Source: Pisolithus tinctorius | Taxonomy: Eukaryota; Basidiomycota; Agaricomycetes; Boletales; Pisolithaceae | Length of the DNA stretch: 64,000 nt | Assembly (NCBI GenBank): GCA_024663395.1 | Contig: JANFAH010000093.1 | Coordinates: 62,001-126,000 of the forward strand | Direction of reading: 5' to 3' | Shown here: piece by piece, positions 35,201 through 45,288 of the stretch | How the letters are laid out: each line of letters opens with the position of its first letter | Position numbering within the stretch: the first letter of the stretch is position 1 | Made by a program: the position numbers and the translations under genes | The notes under the pieces: model-generated | What the model was told of the DNA's origin: nothing | Database searches by the model: none | What the model saw: the letters and a program-made list of their open reading frames with translations, nothing else

Positions 35201-35712
35201 TATGGCAGGCGGATTTACTGTAGGACCTCGACCTCAAGCATATGATCAGCATTCGTCTGTGCCTACCATAGAGTCAAATGTTGACCGATCTGCATATCTA
35301 CTGTCCTGGAACCCTGTATTTAGGTACGTATGTGTCTGTCAAGGAACACGAACAACCGCTAGAGCCAACCCTGCGAAGGAACGACCCGATGGCATCCATT
35401 TGTGCCAAGGGTCGGTGAGACGGGCCTCCGATGGCAAAGCGCTCGCTGTCGTTCATTGGCACTTACCACGTGACCCGACACGGTCGTGCTTCCAGCTTCC
35501 GCGCTGTTAACGGTGACCGGTGACCACCATCATGCAGCCAGCGATAGAGCGATCACTCGAGACTGATTCCAACCTATTGTGTACAGACAGTCCCTGCCAT
35601 TCAGGCTCTGAGCTTGGAGATGCTCACCCACGGAGTGTAGGTGTCATTCATGCATATTCCTGGGGAGGTCTCATGCGCATACATCTACCTTTGTGGACCG
35701 TTAACATGCAGA
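35201..35712. other. Gap with a coding-like ORF just after SND2
   Basis: An ATG at 35202, one base after the SND2 stop, opens a clean frame to a consensus donor AG|GTACGTAT at 35324. This could be an upstream exon of the next gene (it joins in phase to an acceptor before 35712 if the intron is about 390 nt) or chance. A separate frame from about 35531 also looks weakly coding. Confidence 0.25.
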
Positions 35713-36452
35713 ATGAACCGGAGTTGCCCAGTAATGGCGGAGTCAGCCCCATCTGTACCACTACATCGCTGTCTCTTCTCGGCCTTGCGATCGAAGCAGT
35801 TCCACATGGCATCGACGCTGCCGGGCTCGTACTGCAGGTCGGCACTGAGCAGCACTCCGCAGGCTATATGCTTGAAGCTCTTACTACACGAACGCACCAC
35901 CTTGCAAGTGGGTGCATCAGCAGTAACTAGTGAGGGAGAACATGCAAGCACCACCGAGGCCAGTGAGCGCATAGAAACCACAGGGGGCTCTTGTGTGAGT
36001 GTTTCGGTACAGCCTTCCCTTTCATATACGGTGACCTATACAGGGGACACCGTTTCCGCTTGCTGAGATGGCCAGACATGCTTTGCAGGACGATGATGCT
36101 TCTGGCGCTGTCAGACGATAATCCATCCTTCTTCCTCTTTGCCTCCGAGCTCAAGTCCAGCCCAAGTGTTCTCGTCCTCGCCACTTGCATCTTCCCAGTC
36201 ATCGTCCGTGCCCAGTGATAAAGTCGCAGGGGTAAGAACATTTGGGTAACTTTCCCTGGTATACTAGATCCCTCTCCCAGATCGCAGAAATGGAAGAGTA
36301 CAGTCCTCCCAATGTCTGCCCCGAGACAAGAATGGGTACGTACTGACAGCCAGGTCGATAATAGGTCAGACAATGATATGTTATATGTAACAGCACCAGA
36401 ACCCTCGGTATGCTCTGACGTACGAAAAAGACCAGCCGAGGCCAGCGTATGA
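35713..36452 (+). CDS. Hypothetical protein, model uncertain
   Basis: Not recognised. A frame from about 35713 (MNRSCPVMAESAP) reads through LRSKQFHMASTLPGSY and ICLKLLLHERTTLQVGASAV to ETTGGSC. A good intron (GTGAGT to CTATACAG, ending at about 36042) joins it to GTPFPLAEMARHALQDDDAS. Two further short introns can be placed, giving SLSQIAEMEEYSPPNVCPET and the end PAEASV. Frames stay open only with these splices, which supports a gene on this strand, but the start and middle exons are guesses. A short Ser-rich alternative frame exists near 36130-36230. Confidence 0.35.
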
Positions 36453-36531
36453 GTCGATCTTCCCGTCTATCAGTGACTCATAGTATCAGACAGGATTTAG
36501 TCCCATTGTCCGGATATCAGCACTAGAACAG

Positions 36532-37387
36532 ATGTCGCCGCAACCAAAGCGCATAGTAAGCTGCTTTTATAACATGCTACATGAACAACCGACAATCCTC
36601 CTGTTGCAGAAGGTAGAGGTGGACGATGCGCCGCCACCCGTTCCCAAACGGCTGACGCAAGCATTGCAACAACGGCAGTACAGAAAATTAGTTACACCGT
36701 TTCGGTCACCCCTCCTGACCACAACTGGAGAGCCTTCCCGCAGGGTCGAGTGCTCATCCATAAAGTCAGGAACCGGTTCGCGGACCTAGTCCAGCCACTA
36801 GCAGTTCCTTGTTCAGGCAACCCCATTCAAGTCCGTCGCCGCAAGGACATTTTGTCCGCTCGAAAATAACGACAGGGACAAGGACAGGAGGAGCCGCCGC
36901 CCAATTCAAGTCGCCCGTCATGCAATCTGCAGGCTCTTCCCCTGGCGTGTCAAGCCGACTATCTATCCGTCTGACGCCCACGGTACAAATGCTTGAGCAC
37001 AGGCTACAGGTTCTTCGGCGCGCCGTAAAGGTCAAGGAAGACAAGGACGAAGAAATTCTACAGCAACTCGTGACGAGGTGGACCGACGCAGGAAGGGAAG
37101 CAGCCTATCAGCTATGGGATCTTGCCAAAGACACTGGAGATTTACAAAGCAAGTCAACGGACCTTGGAAGCATTTGGAGTCGCGGTGCGACGACTTCCAG
37201 CGACATAAATTGGGGGTGGGATAAACCTGAAGACGGTGTTAACGACCGTGCAGATTGGCATGGTACAGAGGAAATGGCTTGCGAGGAGGATGAACCTCGA
37301 AACACATTGGGCACGATGCTCCGCCAGCTTCGAATCGATCCAGCGACGTTAGGTTGGGATGAGCAGACAGAAACATTTATTGACTGA
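36532..37387 (+). CDS. SFR1/MEI5-like recombination accessory protein
   Basis: Three exons. After a Pro/Ser-rich N-terminus (SPSPQGHFVRSKITTGTRT), a helical domain reads TPTVQMLEHRLQVLRRAVKV, KEDKDEEILQQLVTRWTDAG and REAAYQLWDLAKDTGD. This pattern (paired coiled coil, then RW-x-DAGREAA-x-LWDL) is that of Sfr1/Mei5, which with Swi5/Sae3 stimulates Rad51/Dmc1 strand exchange. An acidic tail with WGWDKPED and LRQLRIDPATLGWDEQTE closes the protein. Family call is by motif memory. The gene lies in tandem 441 bp upstream of METTL3. Confidence 0.75.
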
Positions 37388-37827
37388 CTCCTGTAATAAC
37401 AATCCCTGACACAAATTACTGATGCCGTTGCCGCAAAAACACTCCATGTCGTGTACGAGCCTTCATGTGGACCTACCGAGCATTGGAATAAATAGGATCA
37501 ACTGGCCCAACAAGTGTGAATTATGAAAGCTAACAAAAAGAAATTATATTTCAACTCCAACTAGTGGAGGAAATTCTCAGAGCAAGCTGAGGTCTGAAAA
37601 ATTGGGTAATGCGACATTGAGGTGAGGGCAACCCACGGAACGCCCTAGTAAAAGGCGAGGGCGTTGTCTGTTTGTGCTGCCCCCTGTCGCCAATACCTAA
37701 TGCTGACAAATTCTCTACGGTGACAAGGCTTTTGTATTTGCCTTGGCTTGCGGGTTGAGCATACTTGCCTTTTGAAGTAAACTCCATAGCTACTGCCAGG
37801 GGAGTACTCGATTATTACCAGGTCATC
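37388..37827. other. Intergenic, METTL3 promoter
   Basis: 440 bp between SFR1-like and METTL3. In-frame codons continue upstream of the chosen METTL3 ATG, so the 5' end could lie a little further left. No other gene seen. Confidence 0.4.
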
Positions 37828-39740
37828 ATGCAAGATGACCAACTTGCAAGTGTGGTATCTTCTGTCCTACGCGAGGCGTTTAGTACAGGCATTCTGTCAG
37901 CTCCCATCAGCTCTAGGGACCTTCTCCTCCATCTCATCTCCTCCAAGGCCGGGACTGGTTCACCAACGCTAAAGCTGACGGACTTACGTCGGGTGGACAC
38001 CGTTTTGGAGTGGTTGGAGAACCACTGGGAGCACGGAACGATAAGAACCAGTCGCGATGACGATGCTCTGACTATCGTCGATGTATGTCTTGGCAATACC
38101 CGCGTTAACGTATTGAACCCCCGGAAGCGGAAGCGGGCAGTTGACGAGGAAGCCGATTCCGCTGCTGGTGATGAGAATGATGAATCCTCCTCGCGTAGTC
38201 TTAGTCGATCTCCTCCACCCTCCAGAACTCCGCTGGGAAGTCTCAGCAAGGAACTAAAGGAAGTGTATGCCCTTCTCCAACGTAGTACCGCAAAGGGGCG
38301 TCTCTTGGCTGAGCGTGTGCGTGTTTAACAGATTTATCCCCTGCAACGCAATCGTTGATGCTCTACCGTAGTTTCGCTCTGTTCATCCAACCTTCAACCC
38401 AATCTGTCCGCACGTCACCAAGGATGAGTGTTTCAAAGCCCGTCGCGAAGCTTCAGGGGGTTCTGGTCCCGAAGCTATACAGACGACGTTGTCCGCTTGC
38501 GGTCGCGTGCACTTCCGACCACTCATCCGACCACACACCGATCCTTCTCTCGGACATTGTTCCTATCTCAACACCTGTTATTCCGAACCCACATACGCAC
38601 AGTCTCCTTCAATACCATCGTTCCCGTCGGGAAGCGCCACGAGGTCATCTTTACCCTCAGGACTTGGTGCGGGGGGTAGAGGTAAAGAGAAGGCACCGTG
38701 TCGTTACCTACATTTTGAGGTGGACTGGGACGAGAAAGATGGAGCTGCTGCCGGTGGTGATCATACGAAGGAGGCATTGAAGGCAGAAAAGCCGTTCAAG
38801 TTGGAAATTGGCCTCGGTCCATTCAAAAAAGATGCACAGATGGTAAGCTTTCCTTCCGAGTCTGAAATTCCCCACTAAAACAAAGTATTCTAGCTGCCGC
38901 CTCAGTGGATTAATTGCGACCTGCGCCATTTCGACTATTCCGTTCTTGGGAAATTCCATGTCATCATGGCCGATCCTCCATGGGATATTCATATGAGTGT
39001 ACGTTTATTTACCATACTTTCGTTGGCTGAATTGACTAACTCCGTGCGAAGTTACCCTATGGGACAATGACCGACGATGAGATGCGAGCCATGCCAATCC
39101 CTGCTTTGCAGGACGAAGGTCTCCTCTTCCTATGGGTCACGGGACGTGCAATGGAAGTCGGGCGGGAATGTCTTCGTGTTTGGGGTTACACACGCGTTGA
39201 TGAAGTTGTTTGGGTGAAAACCAATCAGGTACACTTCCTCGGATCCACCAGAGAGACGGTGTTCACTTAGCAGGTGAATTATTCAGCTTCAGCGCGTTAT
39301 TCGTACAGGGCGCACAGGCCACTGGCTTAACCATACCAAAGAGCACATGCTCGTAGGAGTGAAAACTCACCTCGATGGAGCAGGAAATCTCAAGTTTCCG
39401 AGCTGGGTTAACCGCGGCCTCGACACAGATGTGATAGTAAGCGAGGTACGCGAGACGAGTCGCAAGCCGGACGAGGTATATGGCCTCATCGAGCGGATGT
39501 GTCCCGGAGGCCGGAAGGTAGAAATCTTTGGACGTAAGCACAATACCAGACCAGGGTCGGTGCATTTTCTCGCGTGAAAAATCTTTCTTCTGCGTGTTGA
39601 TGTTTTGATGTTCGTGGTGTAGATGGCTCACGCTCGGGAATCAGCTCGGCCCAGATCAGATATTCGAGGAAGATCTGGCCGCTAGGATCCGAGCCCGTTA
39701 CCCAGAGAGACTCGGGGGTCTTTCTACGGGACCATTATAG
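37828..39740 (+). CDS. IME4: METTL3/IME4 mRNA N6-adenosine methyltransferase
   Basis: Catalytic subunit of the m6A writer. The N-terminal part is helical with a basic patch ([14 protein letters not shown]). A Cys/His region follows: [16 protein letters not shown], then [20 protein letters not shown], comparable with the tandem CCCH fingers of METTL3. The methyltransferase domain reads [19 protein letters not shown] and [20 protein letters not shown] with the catalytic DPPW. Then come [55 protein letters not shown] and [17 protein letters not shown] marks METTL3 rather than METTL14, where it is altered. Five introns; the first (38279-38333) is needed to join the helical part to the finger region. 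Start at ATG 37828. Confidence 0.94.
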
Positions 39741-40100
39741 CTTTGGCGGTCCTAGCATGAGTGCATGATGCAGTGATCTGCCCATGTCATCAGGTGTACA
39801 GTATTACCAGAAGTTTTGGGAGTTCGTGCTTCTTAAGCTGGTTGGCATGTAGATATCCATGATTCTCGTGTGCTAATAAGGTACATAGAAATCCGTTCCA
39901 GTGGTGTGGCGGTCAACAGCACAAGTACACCGTTATTGGCCCGCCTCTACTGTACTGTATCTTGTATGATTGAGTCATGTAATTAGTACGTGCATATTAA
40001 CATCGACCGACTTGAGTCCACCGGTAAAGTACATCTACATAAAGTTAGGTATGCCGAGTGAACAATGAGGAAAGTGGACCGAGTGCCCGAGTGCGTGGCC
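39741..40100. other. Convergent intergenic region
   Basis: 360 bp between the 3' ends of METTL3 and the CLD1-like gene; AT-richer 3' UTR-type sequence, no gene seen. Confidence 0.45.
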
Positions 40101-41715
40101 TTAGCGTTGCTTATCAGTTGAGTCAAGTTCTTGGGTCAGGAGGTCATTAACAGCTCTTGGATTGTCCAAATATACTGGAGTATGTCAGTCTCGAACATAA
40201 AAGAACAGACGGAAAAGGGCGCACGGTGGTGTCCAGCACCAGGAATGACGAACATTCGCCCAAAGTGATTACCGGCTTCACGGAGCTGCTGAAGGGATTG
40301 AAGCCCGCCGACAGGGTCCATCCAATCATGTTCCCCGTCTGTGCATGCCACCACCCATTCAGTTCAAAGAACCTGTATAGGAAACATGTACTCACAGACG
40401 AAGGTTATGGGCATTTTGAGGGCCGATATCCGATCTACTAGTGGCATGCGGGCGTGTGCGAACGGCGCAAGAATGTGAGCTGAAAACGATTGACATGAGA
40501 TAAGAAATTGCACGCATGCAGCGGTGAGACTGACATATGCAATACTCGCCAGATCCTTTGGCTAGTGTGATGTTCAGGATATATTCGTGCATGTCGCGTG
40601 TTTCATCCTCGGTGAGAGCCGAAAAGCGGCGGCTAGAGTACTAATAACCATCGTCGGACGGCAAGTTATGGGGGAGTATAGGAAGCACTCACTTTGCCGA
40701 TTAACATTGGGCCCCAAAATAGGGACGACCGCACCAACTGAAATGGACTCCATCCCTCTTCCCACAGATACGTGACTAGCCTCATTGTCCGGCTTTCCTG
40801 CTTCCTTGCCGCCCTTTGCTCGTTTCGTATATGATTGACTGCACCGGTTGAGGCAGAAGTAGCAGGACGCGCATCGGCGGAGCTGGCTGAATCGCCCGTG
40901 TCCGTCAATTCCCTGGAGGGCATGGTAAGGTTGTTTGGATCGCGAGTTACACCAGCAGGTGATAGCAGGATGAGTTTGTTCACACGCGTGGGATAGCGCA
41001 GAGCATATGCAACGCTGAAATATGCCCCAAGAGAATGGCCAATCAAAGTCATTTTATCCAAGCCCATCTTGTCTCGCCACTCCTCAAGCGAATCGACGAA
41101 GAAGGATTCTGCCTCGCGCACGCGACTGGCCACGTCGTCACGTTTGGCTTTCACGTGGAAGGGGACACGGGCAGACCGACCCATACCAAGCCAGTCAAGG
41201 GCATAGACATCCGTGCCTCTGTGGCCTGCCCAGGTAGCAAGGTCGGGGTAATTACGGAAGAAGAATCCTAAGCCTGCTCCATAACCATGTAAAACGACGG
41301 CAGGGGGTGGTGCATTTGGAGCTTTGTTAGTTGATTTGATGGATAGCGTATTGAGGTAGTGTTTCGGAGTTGCGAGGGCCATACGTTCCGTGCGCGCGAT
41401 AACAGGACTGTCCCCGGCAGTTGATGTGGGCATCTTCTCAGGGACAAAGAAGGGCAGACGCCTGAAAGATGAATCAGCTCCTGAGAGGTGAATTCAGTCA
41501 AACCCAGTTATGCACCTTAGGAGGCGCTCCTCGGCGGCTGCACCTTGCTTCTCACCGGCATACCACCTTGGAATATCGATGAGGACGATGAGTATGTTGA
41601 GTTATAATCAAGTGACACACCAGCTCTTCAGACTAGCGGTGAATGTCAGGGGTATGTCCCTGGCTGGTGGGATGGGGAGAAATGGAGACGAATTGGCCGC
41701 GACTGACGCAGACAT
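40101..41715 (-). CDS. Alpha/beta hydrolase, CLD1 / ABHD4-ABHD5 family
   Basis: Likely a phospholipid acyl hydrolase; yeast Cld1 deacylates mitochondrial cardiolipin, while relatives act as lysophosphatidate acyltransferases. Spliced motifs: ASLKSWWYAGEKQGAAAEER, RRLPFFVPEK, VVLHGYGAGLGFFFRN (oxyanion region), DVYALDWLGMGRSARVPF, MTLIGHSLGAYFSVAYALR (nucleophile Ser in GHSLG), LILLSPAGV, GEYCISHILAPFAHARMPL, YGEHDWMDPVGGL (acid Asp) and GHHLYLDNPRAVNDLL (catalytic His and the HX4D motif of the family). Seven exons. Start at ATG 41715; the second intron boundary rebuilds the conserved SWW. Mitochondrial targeting was not obvious, so Cld1 function is inference. Confidence 0.88.
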
Positions 41716-41889
41716 CAGTCCTCTACTAAATGCTTTAACAATGGAGGGTATCGTGGATGATGATGACTTGCCAGACGAGGCGAGGGGACGAGGGGGGACT
41801 TATAGGCAGTTCACAAGGATGACGTGCCGAATCGGCATGGGTGATCGCGTAAGCACACATCCGATTTCAGAGTCCGATCCCGTTCGGCA

Positions 41890-42737
41890 TCCCAACCACA
41901 GCCATATCGGCCTCACGGAAGGTGCATAGCAAATAGGAAACTGGGTTCTGTACTGGTACTGATAGCTTCTCGACAGTGGTTATGTTCAGCGCAACTTCTC
42001 TGTGCTGCGCGTGCACCAGACTTCGACAGACACGCGAGATATAGCTCCATCTAAACGCACCTCCTGGAGAAGCAAAATGTCTGGAGCAGCAGCTCAACCT
42101 CGAGGATGATGGGTACGTGCCCCCGCCGACTTTTGCCAGCTGGTGACATCTCACCTGTCCTCTCTCTAGCTTGGACAAAGCGGAAATCCTGGTTGGAGTC
42201 CTAGAGCTGCGCGAAAAACTCAGTGGAAATCTCGCTTCACTTTCAACGACAGCTAACTTTAAAACCTCGATACGTATGCTATTACCGCTGCAGAAAGGCC
42301 GAGCCCAACAAGATGGCATGCGGCCTCGGTACGAGAAGGGGGTACATAGAGGGAAAGGCTTTCGGCCGTGAAAAGCAAGAAGAAAACAGGGTATGGCATA
42401 TGGTGGAGCGGGAGAGGAAGAGAGATGAAGATCGTGTCAGAACATAGGAACAGTGCGAAAGATGGCAAACTGAACACGGGGAGGGGGAGGGGCAGAGAAA
42501 AGGAGAGGAAGATCGAATTAGGAGAGAGCAAGAACGGGCACGGGAAGGGGAATGGCAAAGAGATCGAGAGTGAGAGATAGGGATTGCAGGGGAAGAGAGC
42601 GAAATGAAGCGGATTACCAGAGAAGAGAACGAATGTTACCACGTCTACCATTACCATCGGTCTTCCTCAGGATCTCGTTGTCAGCGTTCACCGGTATCCA
42701 CACCGCCTCACCGAATCGTAAACAATGTGAGTCACCC
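41890..42737 (+). pseudogene. Broken CWC21-like (SRRM2-family) splicing-factor copy
   Basis: Conserved blocks of the Cwc21 spliceosome protein occur in order but in different frames. HIGLT lies near 41895. SGYVQRNFSVLR starts near 41975. The cwf21 domain text EAKCLEQQLNLEDDG is joined by a good 57-nt intron to LDKAEILVGVLELREKLS. Then AEPNKMACGLGTRRGYIEGK and FGREKQEENRVWHMVERERK run into an Arg/Glu-rich tail broken by at least two stops (TAG about 42446, TGA about 42570). A Ser-rich end, SSSGSRCQRSPVSTPP, follows. There is no start ATG before the first block and at least two frame changes between blocks. Several independent lesions favour a decayed gene over one sequencing error. An intact copy should exist elsewhere. 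Confidence 0.7.
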
Positions 42738-43251
42738 ATGAGGTGTCACCGGTCGATGCACGGGAAGCGATCACTGATGGGGATCCAACATTCGTGTCCG
42801 CCTCCCCGTACCTTACGGACGTGATCGTCCAGTCTACAAAGGACACGCGACTGCTCAGCGCTCGGCGCCCACCGATCACCGAGCAGCGATCACGAGTATA
42901 AAGCTCTATTGAGGGCATTTATTAGTATGCGCGGGCGTAATCGCGAGCACTCCTTGCCCGCGGGCTCTTTTTTGCCCATCAGTTACTTTAAGCCGCAGCC
43001 GCCCAAAAAGTCGTAGTGACCGAATGGTTCTGACCTCGGCCATTAATCTAGTAGCTTTATGTGACTGCGATTATCTATCATAGTACGTCGATGTGAGTGT
43101 CAACAATATGTACGCTTGCCATTTGCCTGGCTGTAAACTTGTTGTGAGTAATCGGCTCGGCTGCTCATTAACATTTCTGCAACGCTGACCGTGTTGATCC
43201 TTCGGGTGCTCCAAACTAACAACCTATTCCCTGTGCTGCACAATAAAAAAA
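42738..43251. promoter_or_regulatory. ARG8 upstream region
   Basis: 514 bp between the CWC21 relic and ARG8. A TATAAA is seen at 42897-42902, rather far (about 350 bp) from the ARG8 ATG. GATCAC-type inverted motifs cluster at about 42770-42895. No gene seen. Confidence 0.4.
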
Positions 43252-44926
43252 ATGCGTTTCACTCACCCCCGGCACCCAGTCGCAACGCTTCGACCTCGTT
43301 TATTGGGCAAAAGTTCCGGCGCCAGGACTTTGCCGGCTCGTCTTGCATCAAATTCTGCAGCGGAGGTCCGTTCGTTTTGTCCTTTGATTCCGAAGTCGAT
43401 ATCATTTCAAGGCAACAGATCCCCTCTGAACCAAATACTTGCTATCTAAAACCGACTTACGATTTCTCCTCCCCTCCATCCATCAGAACCGCCAGCACTC
43501 TGGCACTCGGAGAGCAGTACCTCCTCCCTATTTACGCTCGCCCACCAGTGGTACTGTCGCATGGTCGCGGATGCTGGGTATGGGACACCGAGGGACGAAA
43601 GTATTTAGATTTCAGTGCAGGTATTGCTGTCAATGCACTGGGCCATTCTGACCCAGGTGTGGCTGAGGTCAGTCAGCTTTGCTGGTTACGAAATACATCC
43701 TGATTAACGGTAGTAGGTCCTGCACACGCAAGCTTCTACCCTTCTTCATTCGTCCAACGTCTACCACAACGAATGGACTCCAAAGCTAGCAGAGTTGCTT
43801 GTCACTCTTACCGCGTCAGAAGGCGGCCTCGGTTTTCCTACTGGTTCTACACCTACTGAAGTCAGGGTCTTCTTTGCCAATTCTGGAACGGAGGCAAACG
43901 AAGGTGCTTTGAAAATAGCTCGTAAAGTTGGAAAAGATCGGTGGGCGGCAGTCACCGGTAAAAAGCCTGACGACCAAGCATGCTCCAAGACGAAAATCGT
44001 GTGCTTTGAAAATGCGTTCCATGGCCGTAGCATGGGTGCACTCAGTGTTACCTCGACGGAGAAATACCAGGCACCTTTCAGACCACTGATTCCTGGTGTC
44101 GACGTTGGGAAAGTCAACGACATCCAATGCCTCCAGAGATTGATTACCGATGAAACCTGTGCAGTCATAGCCGAACCCGTACAGGGCGAAGGTGGAGTCA
44201 CTGCCGCAGATGAACAGTGGCTAAGGGCGCTGCGGGAGCGCTGCAATGAGACGGGAGCTGTCTTGATTTATGATGAAATACAGGTCAGATCATTTAGTCA
44301 TTGGTTGTGTATGAGGCCTGATAGCCTTCTGCCAGTGCGGACTTTTCAGAACCGGGACAATGTGGGCGCATTCTGCTCTCCCAGTAGACTGCCACCCAGA
44401 TATCATCACTATGGCAAAGCCACTGGCAAATGGATATCCCATTGGCGCAGTTCTGCTGCGCGATACTATCGCGTCTACGATGACAGCTGGTGAGTGATGG
44501 TGATAGTGATGGTCCGAGACAATGGTCTTACACAGTTTGTAAGGTACCCACGGAACCACTTTCGGAGGATCCCCGTTAGCTTGTGCAGTGGGTCACCACG
44601 TGCTTAGTCGGCTCAGTGCACCGTCATTCGTTGCTCACATTCGCGACGTAAGCAAATACCTGAACACACGGCTGGAGCTATTGCCGAAGTGGTTCCCTGA
44701 TATTCTTCAAACGGATGTTCGAGGCTGCGGACTTATCCGTGGCTTGGGTTTGAGAAATGAGACACATCCTGGGAAAATCGTGGAACTGGCGCGGGAACGA
44801 GGTGTCCTCCTCTTAACAGCTGGGAAAGACGCAGTTCGACTTGTGCCTTCTCTTACGGTTAGCAAGGAGGAAGTTAAACTTGCTGTGAATGTACTAGAGG
44901 GATCCCTGGCAGCTCTCCAGAACTAG
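43252..44926 (+). CDS. ARG8: Acetylornithine aminotransferase
   Basis: Mitochondrial PLP enzyme of arginine biosynthesis. The N-terminus ([20 protein letters not shown]) is Arg-rich without acids, a probable presequence. Enzyme motifs: [113 protein letters not shown]-like text (read as [13 protein letters not shown]), the PLP lysine in [14 protein letters not shown], and [17 protein letters not shown]. Four introns are placed, including one after YDEIQ and one after STMTA. The presequence/mature junction intron is the least certain. Confidence 0.93.
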
Positions 44927-45288
44927 TATGAGTACTGTTATGTACCCAGAATTAGCGCAGTGAAACACTAGACCATATCATCGTTGTCTCATATTTGACA
45001 CAGGTTAGCTATCTTTGTTCCATGCTTACCGGTTGGCCTAATGTCAACACGTGATCTTCGGAACAGCCAATCACAGCTGTTCTAATTCACAAACCATGAT
45101 TAATCCGCCTCCGACGAAAAGTATCGGGCTATATAGGCACTTGTACCTTTTCTCTTTCACCGTTCGCTCCCGCATTCGTGTCCATCAACTGCGCCCTGTA
45201 AGTCGCTCTCTTGTAGTCTTGGGCTCGTCTGGCTCGGCGAATCCGACCGTTAATCAATTTTCAGACTTAGAACTTGAAGGTCGCTGTC
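44927..45288 (+). promoter_or_regulatory. HEM1 promoter and leader with 5' UTR intron
   Basis: A CCAAT motif at 45067-45071 and TATATA at 45130-45135 stand in a plausible order before the leader. A leader intron at 45198-45264 (GTAAGT to TTTCAG) ends 24 bases before the ATG. CCAAT boxes bind the HAP complex, which controls haem and respiratory genes in fungi; binding here is inference. A CACGTG lies at about 45049. Confidence 0.5.

Noticed and set aside
37828..39740. METTL14 instead of METTL3
   Set aside because: The catalytic DPPW is intact, which METTL14 lacks.
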